DNA of 64,000 nucleotides from Gemmata palustris (GCF_017939745.1 NZ_JAGKQQ010000002.1:496001-560000); one strand, 5' to 3'; counted from the stretch's first letter, positions 50,619-59,961 are shown. The notes: generated from the letters alone by a model not told the origin. Translations and numbers: made by a program.

Positions 50619-50741
50619 TCAGAACGACATATAGATAAAAGGCTCCATTGGCAGAGTCATGCGGAACAGTGCGTAGTGCAGAACCACAGCGACACCGAGC
50701 CCCAGCACGAACGAAAACAGGTAACGAGCGTACCGGGTCAC
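50619..50741 (-). CDS. 40-residue membrane protein of the acetylation operon
   Basis: Starts at GTG 50741, with GGAGG seven nt upstream, and overlaps the stop of the SGNH gene by GTGA. One membrane helix (about 8-27, LFSFVLGLGVAVVLHYALFR) and a short tail LPMEPFIYMSF. Small proteins of this form follow AlgI/AlgJ-type operons, as I recall. The coupled start and tight position make it a real partner, perhaps a stabiliser of the MBOAT complex. Too short for the usual gene-calling cut-off. Confidence 0.75.
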   Translation of the reverse strand: MTRYARYLFSFVLGLGVAVVLHYALFRMTLPMEPFIYMSF

Positions 50742-51988
50742 GGTTGGGCCTCCTCAAGGTAACCGAGTTGAGCGGCCTTGCGGCGCAATATCGGAGCGAG
50801 TTCTTCGGCCATCCGGCGGCCCCCGGCGACCGACAGGTGAACGTGATCGTAGTACTCGTCGCCCCCGTACCCCCGGCCCACCTCAACGACCGACACCCCG
50901 GCCCGCTCGTAGATCGCGCTCATGGCCGGCCCCATCGCGTCATACGTGAGGCGCTCGTCGGGGGTCAGTAGGTTAATGAAGTGCGGGTGCGAGCGGGTCG
51001 CGACTACGATCAGCCGCTCGCGCATCGGGGCCGGGAAGTCGTTGCGCAGATCCGATTCCGCTGGGAACGTCCCACCGAGTTCGGAGGGGGGGATCGCTTC
51101 ACCCGAGGGCCGGCGCAGTATCGGGCGCAGCGCTTTGGCCGTAGATTGAAGGTGCGGCACAACTTGTGGCTGCAACGCCTCCAACAGGGACATCGGCGCG
51201 GGGGGGCGCATCGGGTCCGAGTCCGGATAGGTCTTCCGAGCCCGGTACCACGTTTTCGCGAGCGGTTTGCACCACACGGACACGGCGTACTCGTACTCGA
51301 ACCCGTTCCACAGGTCGCGGTAATTCAGCCAACGGTCGAGCTGGGACTGTCGTTCCATTTCATCGCGCCGGTTCTGATCCTTCGCGCCGGGCGCGCTCGC
51401 GTCCGCCCGCTGGTCCAGTGGTAGTGTGAGGCGCGTTTCGCGTTCCGGGGACTCGAGCAACCGATTATGGTAGTAGGCGTCCCAGAAGAACCACTGGGTT
51501 GTCGGGCGCCCGTCCGGTTCACCGAGTGGGCTGGCCGGCGTGAGCCAGGTGTTCGTGACAACGAGCATCCGGTGGTGGCCGTCCCGGTACAGCATCTCCG
51601 CGGCCACGGTACCGAACTCCTGGGGGCACAGGCCGGGCAGGGCCAAGTTGATGACCTTGTACCGGTCCCCGAGTGCGGCTTGAAGCGCCCGGGTCCACAC
51701 GCCGTCCGGTCCCTGCCCGCTGCCGAGGAGCACCGAGTTGCCGCCCACCACGACCACGATTTGGTCGGGGCGCGCGGTTTCCCGCATCAGCGCGCGCACC
51801 TGGTTCGGGCCGACCTGATAGTTGGTTCGGTAGTCCGTTTCCGCCGTGAACCGCTCGAAGTTCCGGAAGATGTTGGTCCGCCCGACCGTGTGCCCGCCCC
51901 AGGCGCAGGCCGCGAACCCGACCACCACGCCGGCCAGCAGCGGCACCGGACTGATCACCCGATCGAGCAGACCATCGAACCGGGGCAT
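50738..51988 (-). CDS. SGNH-fold acetyltransferase-like membrane protein (AlgJ/AlgX-type)
   Basis: 416 residues. One N-terminal membrane helix (about 15-35) precedes an SGNH hydrolase-like domain: the nucleophile block VVVGGNSVLLGSGQGPDGVW (Ser in GNS), NLALPGLCPQEFG and the C-terminal Asp-His pair in YYDHVHLSVAGGRRMAEELA. Partner of the MBOAT protein: MBOAT moves acetyl groups across the membrane and the SGNH protein places them on an exported polysaccharide. The gene begins 4 bp after the MBOAT stop. The polysaccharide is unknown; no polymerase is nearby. Confidence 0.85.
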   Translation of the reverse strand: MPRFDGLLDRVISPVPLLAGVVVGFAACAWGGHTVGRTNIFRNFERFTAETDYRTNYQVGPNQVRALMRETARPDQIVVVVGGNSVLLGSGQGPDGVWTRALQAALGDRYKVINLALPGLCPQEFGTVAAEMLYRDGHHRMLVVTNTWLTPASPLGEPDGRPTTQWFFWDAYYHNRLLESPERETRLTLPLDQRADASAPGAKDQNRRDEMERQSQLDRWLNYRDLWNGFEYEYAVSVWCKPLAKTWYRARKTYPDSDPMRPPAPMSLLEALQPQVVPHLQSTAKALRPILRRPSGEAIPPSELGGTFPAESDLRNDFPAPMRERLIVVATRSHPHFINLLTPDERLTYDAMGPAMSAIYERAGVSVVEVGRGYGGDEYYDHVHLSVAGGRRMAEELAPILRRKAAQLGYLEEAQP

Positions 51989-51992
51989 GGTG

Positions 51993-53189
51993 TCACACCT
52001 TTACGAAGAGGAGCCGGGCCATCTTCATCGCCTCCGGCGCCGGGTAGAAGAACAGCAGCCAGCCAATGGAGACGAATCCCAACGTGAGAACCCAGCCCAC
52101 GAACGGGACGCGGTCGAACGCGAAGCCGATCCCGCGCCCGAGCGGCCCCAGTGCGTCCCGGTACGTGGAGGCGACGGCGATGCCGACCCCGTGGTACAGG
52201 CCCCACAGGAGAAAGTTCCACCCCGCACCGTGCCACAGGCCGCAGATCGCGAACGCGAGCAGCCCGTTGAACACCTTGCGCACCACCCCGCGCCGGCTCC
52301 CCCCGAGCGCGAAGTAGATGTAATCCCGGATCCACAGGCTCAGGGAGATGTGCCACCGCCGCCAGAAGCTCGTGACGCTCCCGGCCAGGTAGGGCCAACA
52401 GAAGTTCGCGGGGAGGCGGATCCCGAACATCCGGGCGAAACCGATCGCCATGTCGGAGTAGCCGCTGAAGTCCCACAAGATGCGCAGCGCGAGGAGCCCG
52501 AGGAACTGCCAGCGGTCGAGGACCGTCATTCCCGTGTAGAGCGGGGCGGAGTAGGCGATCCAGCTCGTCAAATTGTCGGCGGCGAACTTCTTCACGAGCC
52601 CGATCGCGACGCGGACCAGTCCGACCGCCACGTCCTGGCTGTTGACGCCCTCGGTACCGCACTGGAGCGCGGCAAAGAAGTGCTGGTACCGCTTGACCGG
52701 ACCGGCAACGATCGACGGCCAAAAGACGGTAAACAGTGCGAAGTCGAACGGGTTCCGAATCGCCCGGTCGCCCCGGCACACGTCGATCAAGTAGTGGACG
52801 AACTCGAACACGAAGAAGCTGATCGCGAGCGGCGCCGTGATCGCGCGGAGCCCCTGGGCGTGGGCCTCCACGTAGCCGGCCGCGCCCGGCCACACCGACA
52901 CCAGCACCTGGGTACAAATAAAAGTGCAGTATTTGTAATAGATCAGCGACAGGCAACTCGCCGCGATGCCCGCGTAGCACGGCCCGCGCCAGCGCGTCGC
53001 CCCCGCCAGATAAACGAACGTCCCCAAGATGGCGATTGGGATCACCCCCGCCGGCCCCGCGAAGTGCGCGTGAAACACGAGGCTACTAGCAAGCAGGACC
53101 AGGCGGCGAAACGCCGGGACGGGGCAAAACCAGTATATCGGATACAGCGCGACGATAAAAAAGACGAACCAGTAAGTCAAGAACAACAT
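51993..53189 (-). CDS. MBOAT-family membrane acyltransferase (AlgI-like)
   Basis: 398 residues with about ten hydrophobic segments. Family motifs: SFFVFEFVHYLIDVCRGDRA, GPVKRYQHFF, LRILWDFSGYSDMAIGFARM, FWRRWHISLSLWIRDYIYFA and the catalytic-His block ICGLWHGAGWNFLLWGLYHG. This wording is that of AlgI and related O-acyltransferases. It transfers acetyl groups from the cytosol to a periplasmic SGNH partner. First gene of a three-gene operon (MBOAT, SGNH, 40-residue protein). Confidence 0.92.
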   Translation of the reverse strand: MLFLTYWFVFFIVALYPIYWFCPVPAFRRLVLLASSLVFHAHFAGPAGVIPIAILGTFVYLAGATRWRGPCYAGIAASCLSLIYYKYCTFICTQVLVSVWPGAAGYVEAHAQGLRAITAPLAISFFVFEFVHYLIDVCRGDRAIRNPFDFALFTVFWPSIVAGPVKRYQHFFAALQCGTEGVNSQDVAVGLVRVAIGLVKKFAADNLTSWIAYSAPLYTGMTVLDRWQFLGLLALRILWDFSGYSDMAIGFARMFGIRLPANFCWPYLAGSVTSFWRRWHISLSLWIRDYIYFALGGSRRGVVRKVFNGLLAFAICGLWHGAGWNFLLWGLYHGVGIAVASTYRDALGPLGRGIGFAFDRVPFVGWVLTLGFVSIGWLLFFYPAPEAMKMARLLFVKV

Positions 53190-53697
53190 AGGGGTCGCCC
53201 CGGACCAGTGATTCGCTGGCTATTCAATACGTATATCGGAGCACTACGAGCCCCAACTACAGTCTTCTTTAGCCGAACGCATATTAAACAAAGTGCGATT
53301 GATAACTCGATCAGTTTCAAGAAACAAGGGCGATTGAGTATGGCCCTAATTCTCTCGGAATCGGGCAACCAAGCCCTGGCGGGTCTCACCCGGGCGCAGT
53401 TGGGCAGATAGTAGTCGCCCCGCGTTGCACGACTTGGGGGCCAACTACGCGGCTAACAGCCGATACGATTCGCGCACACCGCCCGCCTTATGCTGGAAAG
53501 ATTTGCCGCGCGGGTCTCAATCACCCAGGGCATTCCGTTCATATTTGCCGGCAGCTTAGTCGTGCCTCGCAAGGCGGTATTCCGCCCTTTACAAATACTG
53601 GACATACGTTTAAAATCTAAAAGTGGCGCGCCCGGATCGCGACGAGTCGTTTGAAGTGCGTTTCGCGCGCAATTAACGGGTGAATTTCGCGGAAAAT

Positions 53698-53714
53698 GTT
53701 ACCCAATGTTAACC
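53698..53714 (+). promoter_or_regulatory. GTTACCCAATGTTAACC, tandem motif with 10-bp period
   Basis: Two GTTANCC half-sites 10 bp apart, one DNA turn. It resembles the three GTTAGC repeats at 53817, 61708 and 61848. Confidence 0.35.
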
Positions 53715-53816
53715 GTCGGCGCGGAGTAACGAGGGCTCACACCAGCGCCAATTAGCTGGAAATTTCAACCATTGGTACGTTTCGCGACGGGCGCACTGGT
53801 TCCCGGGGACGAAAAC

Positions 53817-53832
53817 GTTAGCAATTGTTAGC
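53817..53832 (+). promoter_or_regulatory. GTTAGCAATTGTTAGC tandem motif
   Basis: Direct repeat of GTTAGC with 10-bp period, 69 bp upstream of the permease start. The same arrangement recurs twice in the gap ahead of the DHH gene. It may bind a regulator; no known consensus. Confidence 0.4.
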
Positions 53833-53900
53833 AGCGCTCCATTAAAAGCCTCGATCGGTGGAGCACCGGGCGCAGATTCCCAACGCGGACCAACACGGGC

Positions 53901-54947
53901 ATGAGTAACGAACCGCTTACCGCACACGCGCCGGTCCCAGCGCCCCACGATCCGCTCCCGAGCGCGTTCCGCGCGTGGGGCGTGCTCGTCGTGCAGAGCT
54001 TCCAGCGCCACTGGCGCGTGCGGCAAATGGGCTGGGTGTCGGTCGCGCTGCTCGGCATCGTGGTGCTGTGGGTTTCGGTCGTGACAGTTCGGGGCGGGTG
54101 GGATCTCGCGAACCAGCGCGCCCGCCGGAGTGCGAACACGAACGCGGAAGAGGCCGAGCGCCTCACCCCCGGCCAGCGCTACCGTGCCCTCGACGCGGAC
54201 GAAATGTTGCTGTTCCGAATGCACGAGGTTCCGAACCCGCTGAACCCGACCGAAGACGCACTCGCCTCGCTGCTCCTGTCGATCCCGCAAGCCGCGATGC
54301 GGTCCGAAGCGTTCCTCAAGAGCTGGGCCTTCATGACCTACTCGCGCTGGGTCGTCATGCTCGTGTTCATGGGGTTCATCCTGCCGCTGTTCACGCTCTC
54401 CTACGCGAGCGGGGCGTTCGGCACGGACCGCGAGAGCCGCTCGCTCGTGTGGCTCATGACGCGCCCCATCCCGCGGAGCGGCATTTACTTGGCGAAGTTC
54501 CTCGGCACGCTCCCGTGGTGCGTCGCGTTCGGCGCGGGCGGGTTCGTGGCGGTGTGCCTCGCGGCCGGTTCCATCGGGCACGAAGCGCTCCTGCGGTACT
54601 GGCCCGCGGTCGCGATGGGCACGGTCGCGTTCTCGGCGCTGTTCCACCTGGTCGGCGCGCTCTTCCGTCGACCGGTCGTGGTGGGGCTCGTGTACGTGTT
54701 CTTCTTCGAGACGGTGGTGGCCGCGCTGCCGGGCAGTTTGAAGTTACTCAGCCTGACCTTTTACGTCCGCTCGTTGATGTATAATGAGGCGGTGGCCGCG
54801 GGCCACCCCGGTGACATGCTCCCCGCGATCACCGCGCAGGCCGTTTCGTCCGAGACCGCGTGGGCGGTGCTGACCGCGGCGCCGGTCGCCATCACGCTCG
54901 TCGGAATGTGGCTGTTCTCCCGGTCCGAGTACCGCGACGACATTTGA
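53901..54947 (+). CDS. ABC-2-like permease with large exterior loop
   Basis: 348 residues from ATG 53901. Helices at about 44-64, 152-172, 196-220, 235-255, 258-278 and 318-340. Between the first two helices lies a long soluble loop (about 65-150, GRYRALDADEMLLFRMHEVP-like). The block SRSLVWLMTRPIPRSGIYLA is the conserved ABC-2 permease motif. It is distinct from the operon at 46988 and 49275 but of the same transport class. No ATPase is adjacent, so it may share one of those. Confidence 0.85.
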   Translation: MSNEPLTAHAPVPAPHDPLPSAFRAWGVLVVQSFQRHWRVRQMGWVSVALLGIVVLWVSVVTVRGGWDLANQRARRSANTNAEEAERLTPGQRYRALDADEMLLFRMHEVPNPLNPTEDALASLLLSIPQAAMRSEAFLKSWAFMTYSRWVVMLVFMGFILPLFTLSYASGAFGTDRESRSLVWLMTRPIPRSGIYLAKFLGTLPWCVAFGAGGFVAVCLAAGSIGHEALLRYWPAVAMGTVAFSALFHLVGALFRRPVVVGLVYVFFFETVVAALPGSLKLLSLTFYVRSLMYNEAVAAGHPGDMLPAITAQAVSSETAWAVLTAAPVAITLVGMWLFSRSEYRDDI

Positions 54948-54995
54948 ACCGTGCCCGTCCGGTCCGCCGGGGGTGAGTTACGAACGAAGGTTCCC

Positions 54996-55727
54996 ATGCC
55001 CTCCCCGCCCGAATTTGTTCACGCGCCCATGCACGGGTACCGCGGCGACGACGCGCGCGCTGCGCTCACGCACCCGCGCGGGCTGACCGTCGCCATCAGC
55101 CGGCAGACCGGCGCGCGCGGCACGGCCGTCGCGCGCAAGGTCGCGGACATCCTCTCGTGGCAGGTGTTCGACCACGACACGCTCGATTACCTCGTGCAGA
55201 ACGACACCGCCCGCGCGCAGCTCCTCGCGGACGTGCCCGCGGACGCGATGCTCTGGGCGGACGCCCAACTCGCGCACCTCCAGCGCGCCCGCAACCTCAC
55301 CGGGTCCCCGGACGCCCTGCGGCTCGTCCGGCTCGTGCTCGCGGTCGCGGCGCGCGGGAACGTGGTGATTCTGGGCCGCGCCGCGGGGTTCATGCTCCCG
55401 CCGGAAACGACCATTCACGTCCGCATCATCGCGCCGGACGAGGCGCGGATCGCGTATGTGGCGCAGGAGCTCCGCATGACCCGACCGGAAGCGGCCGAAG
55501 AGGTCCGCGCCCGCGACGAGCGCCGCGCGCTGTTCCTCGATCGCACACTCGCGCTCGACCCGGCGGACCCGACCGGCTACGACGCGGTGGTGAACTCGGA
55601 GCGCCTCGGCGTCGAGGGCACGGCCCAGTTCATCGGCTGGGCGGTCCGCACCAAGCAGATGTTCACCGAACTGGCCGAAGACCCGCTCCCCCCGTTCACC
55701 GACCTCGACGAACTGGCAGGGGCGTAA
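54996..55727 (+). CDS. Cytidylate-kinase-like protein
   Basis: 243 residues from ATG 54996; a longer frame from 54951 adds a non-conserved tail. The core has VAISRQTGARGTAVARKVAD in place of a P-loop, then FDHDTLDYLVQNDTAR, VVILGRAAGFMLPPETTIHV and the helical part EAAEEVRARDERRALFLDRT. This is the cytidylate-kinase-like family (AAA-type fold, ISREYGSGG pattern). It differs from true cytidylate kinase, so the substrate is uncertain. Its stop overlaps the next start by 1 bp (TAATG), so the two are coupled. Confidence 0.85.
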   Translation: MPSPPEFVHAPMHGYRGDDARAALTHPRGLTVAISRQTGARGTAVARKVADILSWQVFDHDTLDYLVQNDTARAQLLADVPADAMLWADAQLAHLQRARNLTGSPDALRLVRLVLAVAARGNVVILGRAAGFMLPPETTIHVRIIAPDEARIAYVAQELRMTRPEAAEEVRARDERRALFLDRTLALDPADPTGYDAVVNSERLGVEGTAQFIGWAVRTKQMFTELAEDPLPPFTDLDELAGA

Positions 55728-56524
55728 TGCCAGTGCTCGCGGCATTCGCCGAGTTCGCGCGCGCGGTCCGCGCCCGGTCCCCGCGCACGGCCGTCGTTCT
55801 CGGTTCCGGCTTGGGGGGCGCGGCGACCGCGTTCGTGCCCCACGCATCGATCGGCTTCGGCGACATTCCCGGCCTCGTTCCGCCGTCAGTTCAGGGGCAC
55901 GGCGGGAAACTCGCGCTGGGCGAATGGGCCGGCGAGCCCGCACTGCTCTTCTCGGGCCGGTTGCACGTCTACGAGGGGCACCCGTGGCCCACCGTCACGG
56001 GCGCGGTGCGCACGATCGCGGAACTCGGCGCGACGCGCATCGTCCTCACGAACGCCGCGGGCGGAATCCACCCGGCGCTTCACCCCGGCGGGCTGATGGC
56101 GATCCGCGGGCACATCAAGTTACTCGGCCCGACCGCGTGGCGCGCCCTCGCGAGCGGCAAGAAAGCCCTCTCTCCCTATTCCCTACACCTGCTCGATGCG
56201 CTACACGCTCACGAAAGCGCGGCCGGGCGCGATCTGCTCGCGGGCGTGTACGCGACCCTGACCGGCCCGAGTTACGAAACGCCCGCGGAGATCCGCGCGC
56301 TGGCCGCGATCGGCGCGGACGCGGTCGGCATGTCCACCGCGCTGGAGGCGGAAGAAGCCGCGCAATTGGGGCTGGAAGTGGCCGCGATCTCGTGCATCAC
56401 GAACAAGGCCGCGGGTCTCGGCGCCACCGCGCTCGACCACACCGAAGTGCTCACGAACGCGCAGCTCGCAGTGTCCCGCATGGCCGAACTGCTGGCGTGC
56501 CTCGTTCGCGCGCGACCGGCGTGA
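55727..56524 (+). CDS. Purine nucleoside phosphorylase
   Basis: 265 residues from ATG 55727. Trimeric PNP motifs: VVLGSGLGGAATAF (phosphate loop), SGRLHVYEGHPWPTVTGAV, VLTNAAGGIHPALHPGGLM, TGPSYETPAEIRALAAIGAD, VGMSTALEAEEAAQLGLEVA and ISCITNKAAGLG (Asn that recognises the purine base). It splits inosine or guanosine with phosphate in purine salvage. The stop codon is TGA inside a half palindromic element, and the last residues RARPA may be derived from it. Coupled to the kinase-like gene upstream. Confidence 0.93.
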   Translation: MPVLAAFAEFARAVRARSPRTAVVLGSGLGGAATAFVPHASIGFGDIPGLVPPSVQGHGGKLALGEWAGEPALLFSGRLHVYEGHPWPTVTGAVRTIAELGATRIVLTNAAGGIHPALHPGGLMAIRGHIKLLGPTAWRALASGKKALSPYSLHLLDALHAHESAAGRDLLAGVYATLTGPSYETPAEIRALAAIGADAVGMSTALEAEEAAQLGLEVAAISCITNKAAGLGATALDHTEVLTNAQLAVSRMAELLACLVRARPA

Positions 56525-56534
56525 GCCGGCAGGT
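56512..56534. repeat. Half copy E of palindromic family 1
   Basis: GCGACCGGCGTGAGCCGGCA resembles one arm of the element with a shortened centre. Its TGA (56522-56524) is the stop of the phosphorylase gene, as for copy D at 43276-43278. Confidence 0.6.
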
Positions 56535-56584
56535 TGCCACTTCACCAAGCGCTCCGGTCGCCGGCACCGGAGCGGGAAAAGCCA

Positions 56585-57283
56585 ATGACCGAAGCGGAAT
56601 GGCGAGTGTGTAAAAACCCCACACCGATGCTGGTGGCACTGGGTGAAAAGCACGACTTTCAGCAAGACGAACCGACGTTCCGAAAGGCGACATTGTTTTC
56701 GTGTGCATGTTGCAGACGCATCTGATCTTCGTTATCCGATCGCAGATCGCGCGATCTCGTAGAGATAATCGAACGCAAGGTCGACGGGGTCACAGATTGG
56801 ACGGCCGTGTGGGATGCCGAAGACGCCGCCAAAGAAGCTGCCGATGAGGTTCGCGGACTCGCGTCCTCAGCCACATGGCTATTGGCAGAACTTTCATCCG
56901 AAGCGACACCATCTCAAGTTGAGGTGATTGCTGACACTGCCGCCAACGCCCATGTTTTCGCAAGTATCGGTGGCCACGACACGAGTTCACTGATGTGGGT
57001 GGCAGCGGTGGAAGTGGAAAAGCGCGATCAAGCGGACACCCTCCGCGACATTTTCGGTAACACATTTCGTCCCGTATCGCTCTCTCCTTCGTGGCGCACG
57101 GATACGGCCGTTGCGCTGGCCACTCAAATGTACGAAGCGCGTGAGTTCAGCACGATGCCGATCCTCGCCGACGCACTCCAGGACGCCGGATGCGACAGCG
57201 CCGACATCTTGGAGCACTGTCGCAGCAAGGGGCCGCACGTGCGCGGGTGCTGGGTCGTGGACCTCGTGCTCGGCAAAGAGTGA
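56585..57283 (+). pseudogene. GCWVVDLVL-family gene with an internal nonsense codon
   Basis: The frame starts MTEAEWRVCKNPTPMLVALG and continues to LFSCACCRRI, then meets a TGA at 56723-56725. In the family the next residue is Trp (CRRIW or VRRVW), so TGG has become TGA. Past the stop the same frame continues SSLSDRRSRDLVEIIERK, then DIFGNTFRPVSLSPSWRTDT, EFSTMPILADALQDAGCDSA and the end KGPHVRGCWVVDLVLGKE. The two parts are 46 and 186 codons. Otherwise intact, so it was inactivated recently or is a sequencing error. An internal start at about 56807 could give the C-terminal part only. Confidence 0.8.
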
Positions 57284-57336
57284 GCCGATCGAGCGCGAAC
57301 GGCGCCTTCGGGCGTAGTGCGGAATATGAGGGCACC

Positions 57337-58737
57337 ATGACCCAATTGCCTGCGAACCTCATCGATCAGATCGAGTGTCTCGGGGGACGGCCCGCGGCGA
57401 CGGGTCACCCGCTACTCGACGCGGTGTGGCCGGACGGGTGGCGCTACCGTCTCGGACCGGAGTTCAGTCCGTATAAACTCACGCTCGGGCGCGCGACGCC
57501 CGGCCCCACCGCCGAAGACGGGCTTCGCCCCTACCCCGACGCGATCTGCTTCGGCCGAGACGATGACGACGAAATACTGCTCCTGCTCCTCCCGGACGGC
57601 ACTGCGTTCGCGCTGGACACGTTCCCGGAGCGGGCCACGCTAGCCGAATCGCCCGCCGCGTTGCTCGCCAAACTCGAACTGGACGTGGCGGCCAGCTCGG
57701 TCGCCGTCCCTCGGCGCGAGGGGCGGTTCTACCGGACCTTTAACGGGAGCGTGGTATTCGCGCTCGAGAACCAGGACGCCGTTCTCGTTCTGTCCGAGCC
57801 CGACGGGGTCGAAAAATCCGGTTTGCCGGCCGGAACGGTGTACGAGCTGGCTTCCTGGGACGGGGTCTTCGAGTGGCCGGGGTTGCCGACCGACGAGGAG
57901 AACTTTCTCCGCTCGAACGCGATGAGCCTGAAAGAAGAGCTCGAATTCGCGCTTCCCCCCGCTGCACCCACAGCACTACCGGACGTGCCACCGACGTACC
58001 CCGGTGAAACCCTCAGCGCTACGATTTTCGAGCAGGTCTACCGTCTCGGTGGGGCGCTCCCACCCCCTCCAACCGAGATCGCCCGAACGGATTGGAACGG
58101 CGTTCCCGTGCCGGAACCGCTCCGGCGCTTCCTGTTCGACACGCAGTGGACCGCGGGGCGGGTGTTCGCCGACGAGGGCAGTTGCTTTCGCGTGTGGAGC
58201 TATCAGCCGGCGGTAATGGACTTCGGGAAGGAACCGTATGCGTTCTTCCGCGACCACCCGGACGCGATCGTGATTGGGATCGCGGACGGAGGGAACTACG
58301 CCCTCGTTACTCTGGCGAGCGCCCCGGACCCGACCGACCCACCGGTCTACCGCCTCGACCACGACGAGTACCAAGCCCCTCCCAGCGGACCGGTGCCGCT
58401 CTCGCAATTTCTCGCGCGCCTGGGGCCGGACCTGCGGGCCGAAAAGCTCCGGCGCGCCCCGGAACTCGACCAGCCGTCACCGTTCGGTCACCCACCCGAA
58501 CTCGGCCGACTGTTTCGGACCAGGAACGGGAGCATTGTGTACGTGCGCGCGGTCGATTCCACGTGCGGCGAAGTCGTGATCCTGATCGGCGGGCACGACT
58601 TCCCGCGCGACCTGCCGGGCCAGTACCCGGGCCAGGCGTATCGTGTGAACCGGAACGGGTTGTACGAAGGGCCGTGCATTTGGGATTTCCGGCTCCGGTT
58701 GTCCCTGGTCGAGTTGCTTCCCGCGCCTCCGGTGTGA
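57337..58737 (+). CDS. Two-domain SUKH/SMI1-like protein
   Basis: 466 residues from ATG 57337. Two similar parts occur: residues about 1-160 (LDAVWPDGWRYRLGPEF... DDEILLLLLPDGTAF) and about 225-345 (FEQVYRLGGALPPPPTEIAR, LFDTQWTAGRVFADEGSCFR). Later blocks such as FRDHPDAIVIGIADGGNYAL and LASAPDPTDPPVYRLDHDEY match the SMI1/KNR4 (SUKH) fold. A third short part follows (about 390-466). SUKH proteins are immunity proteins for contact-dependent toxins in many bacteria, but no toxin gene is adjacent. Soluble; the role is unproven. Confidence 0.75.
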   Translation: MTQLPANLIDQIECLGGRPAATGHPLLDAVWPDGWRYRLGPEFSPYKLTLGRATPGPTAEDGLRPYPDAICFGRDDDDEILLLLLPDGTAFALDTFPERATLAESPAALLAKLELDVAASSVAVPRREGRFYRTFNGSVVFALENQDAVLVLSEPDGVEKSGLPAGTVYELASWDGVFEWPGLPTDEENFLRSNAMSLKEELEFALPPAAPTALPDVPPTYPGETLSATIFEQVYRLGGALPPPPTEIARTDWNGVPVPEPLRRFLFDTQWTAGRVFADEGSCFRVWSYQPAVMDFGKEPYAFFRDHPDAIVIGIADGGNYALVTLASAPDPTDPPVYRLDHDEYQAPPSGPVPLSQFLARLGPDLRAEKLRRAPELDQPSPFGHPPELGRLFRTRNGSIVYVRAVDSTCGEVVILIGGHDFPRDLPGQYPGQAYRVNRNGLYEGPCIWDFRLRLSLVELLPAPPV

Positions 58738-58770
58738 TCGGGTGGCAAGGGAGTGGCAAGGGGCGATCGA

Positions 58771-59733
58771 TCACCCCCCGTTCTTCGGTTCGGCTCCTTC
58801 GGCCGGAACGATGATCTTGGGCTTCACCACCACGACCCACACCTTGTCCTTTGGCGCGTAGGCGAGGCGGAAAATCGCCGCGCCGCCGTCCGCCACAACC
58901 GTCGACCCGGTCGCGCCCAGGTCTTCGGTTTCCGTCGCTTGCGCGACGATCGGTTGCCCCCCCACCTCTCCCACCGCGGCTCGCTTCACTCGCACGAACG
59001 CCACGGACTGCTCCGTCAGTTTCAATCGCATGGAGCGCCGGTCCGCGGACGCGATCGGGAGCCCGGTGAGTTTGAAGCCTTCCTTGATGAACTGCGCCGT
59101 ATCAGCGTTGCCGCCGGGGTTGCTGAAATTCGATGCCGTCAACCGGGCCGCGAGCGTCGACTCGCGCCCGTTCGCGAACCGGCCGCTCGACGTCTGCACC
59201 ACGCGCCCCGCCTTGAGGATCTTGGTCGCGTCCTCCAGTGCCTTCTGCTCGGCCGCGTCCGGTCGGTGCTCCTCGAACCCCTCACCGGTCACGAACGCCA
59301 CCGGCGAACCGGCCTTCCCGCGGCCCACCTTCGGGAGCGCCTTTTGGTACTTCTCGAACGCCGCGGTATCGAGCTCGATGACCTCGGTTTTCACATCGAT
59401 CATCAAATCGTGGAGCCGCTCCAGCGCCGCGAGCAGGTCCTTGATCTCGGCGTGCAGGTCCGCCGGCGCGCTGACTTCGAGCTGCCCGTTCTCGCGCTCG
59501 ATGACTCGCGGCCCGTCCGCATCAATTTCCCCCGGGCGGAGCTGGGGAATCGCCTCGAAGAGCAATTTAATGACCGTGTCCGCGTCCGGGGCCTTTTGCG
59601 TTTTGGCCATCTCGTTGAGCAGGCGCGAGACGTCGTACATCTTCGTGACGGGCTTTTCGCCCTCGAGCGGCTGCGGCGCGGCGGTCCCCGCGAGCACGAG
59701 TGCGACCGGGAGCGAAAGGAACTTCGCGATCAT
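58771..59733 (-). CDS. Secreted protein with secretin N0-like or NTF2-like domains
   Basis: 320 residues from ATG 59733, the start that gives a signal peptide (MIAKFLSLPVALVLAGTAAP). Repeated pattern: YDVSRLLNEMAKT..., then ENGQLEVSAPADLHAEIKDL and LLAALERLHDLMIDVKTEVI, resembling the N-terminal STN-like and N1 folds of secretins. A C-terminal part has VVADGGAAIFRLAYAPKDKV. Without an outer-membrane barrel it cannot form a pore, so it may bind one. Common in planctomycetes with unknown function. Confidence 0.75.
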   Translation of the reverse strand: MIAKFLSLPVALVLAGTAAPQPLEGEKPVTKMYDVSRLLNEMAKTQKAPDADTVIKLLFEAIPQLRPGEIDADGPRVIERENGQLEVSAPADLHAEIKDLLAALERLHDLMIDVKTEVIELDTAAFEKYQKALPKVGRGKAGSPVAFVTGEGFEEHRPDAAEQKALEDATKILKAGRVVQTSSGRFANGRESTLAARLTASNFSNPGGNADTAQFIKEGFKLTGLPIASADRRSMRLKLTEQSVAFVRVKRAAVGEVGGQPIVAQATETEDLGATGSTVVADGGAAIFRLAYAPKDKVWVVVVKPKIIVPAEGAEPKNGG

Positions 59734-59961
59734 GTCGGGGCTCCGAACCAGCGACGAACGGGAACGCGGCTGCCTGCCAAACGTTCGAGCGGCGCGCACG
59801 TTGGTGGGTGCGCCTCGAGTCGCTACAGAATATGGCAGTTTAACGGTGCGGGGAATACCGACCGGGCGCGAGCCGGCGCTTGAGATTGGCCCCGGGCCGG
59901 CACGGGCCTGGGGCGCGCTCAACGACCCAACATCAACCTCTCGTAGCCTCGAAAAGGCACC

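Larger units (their letters stand above)
53190..53900. other. AT-rich intergenic region with GTTAGC-type motifs
   Basis: About 710 bp, noticeably AT-richer than the genes, between divergent operons. It contains two tandem GTTANC motifs (53698-53714 and 53817-53832). The frames crossing it lack protein character. It must contain the promoter of the leftward MBOAT operon and the rightward permease. Confidence 0.55.

Noticed and set aside
53709-54647. 312-codon minus-strand frame across the ABC permease
   Set aside because: Rich in Arg/His/Glu with no motif; the plus strand shows membrane helices and ABC-2 motifs.
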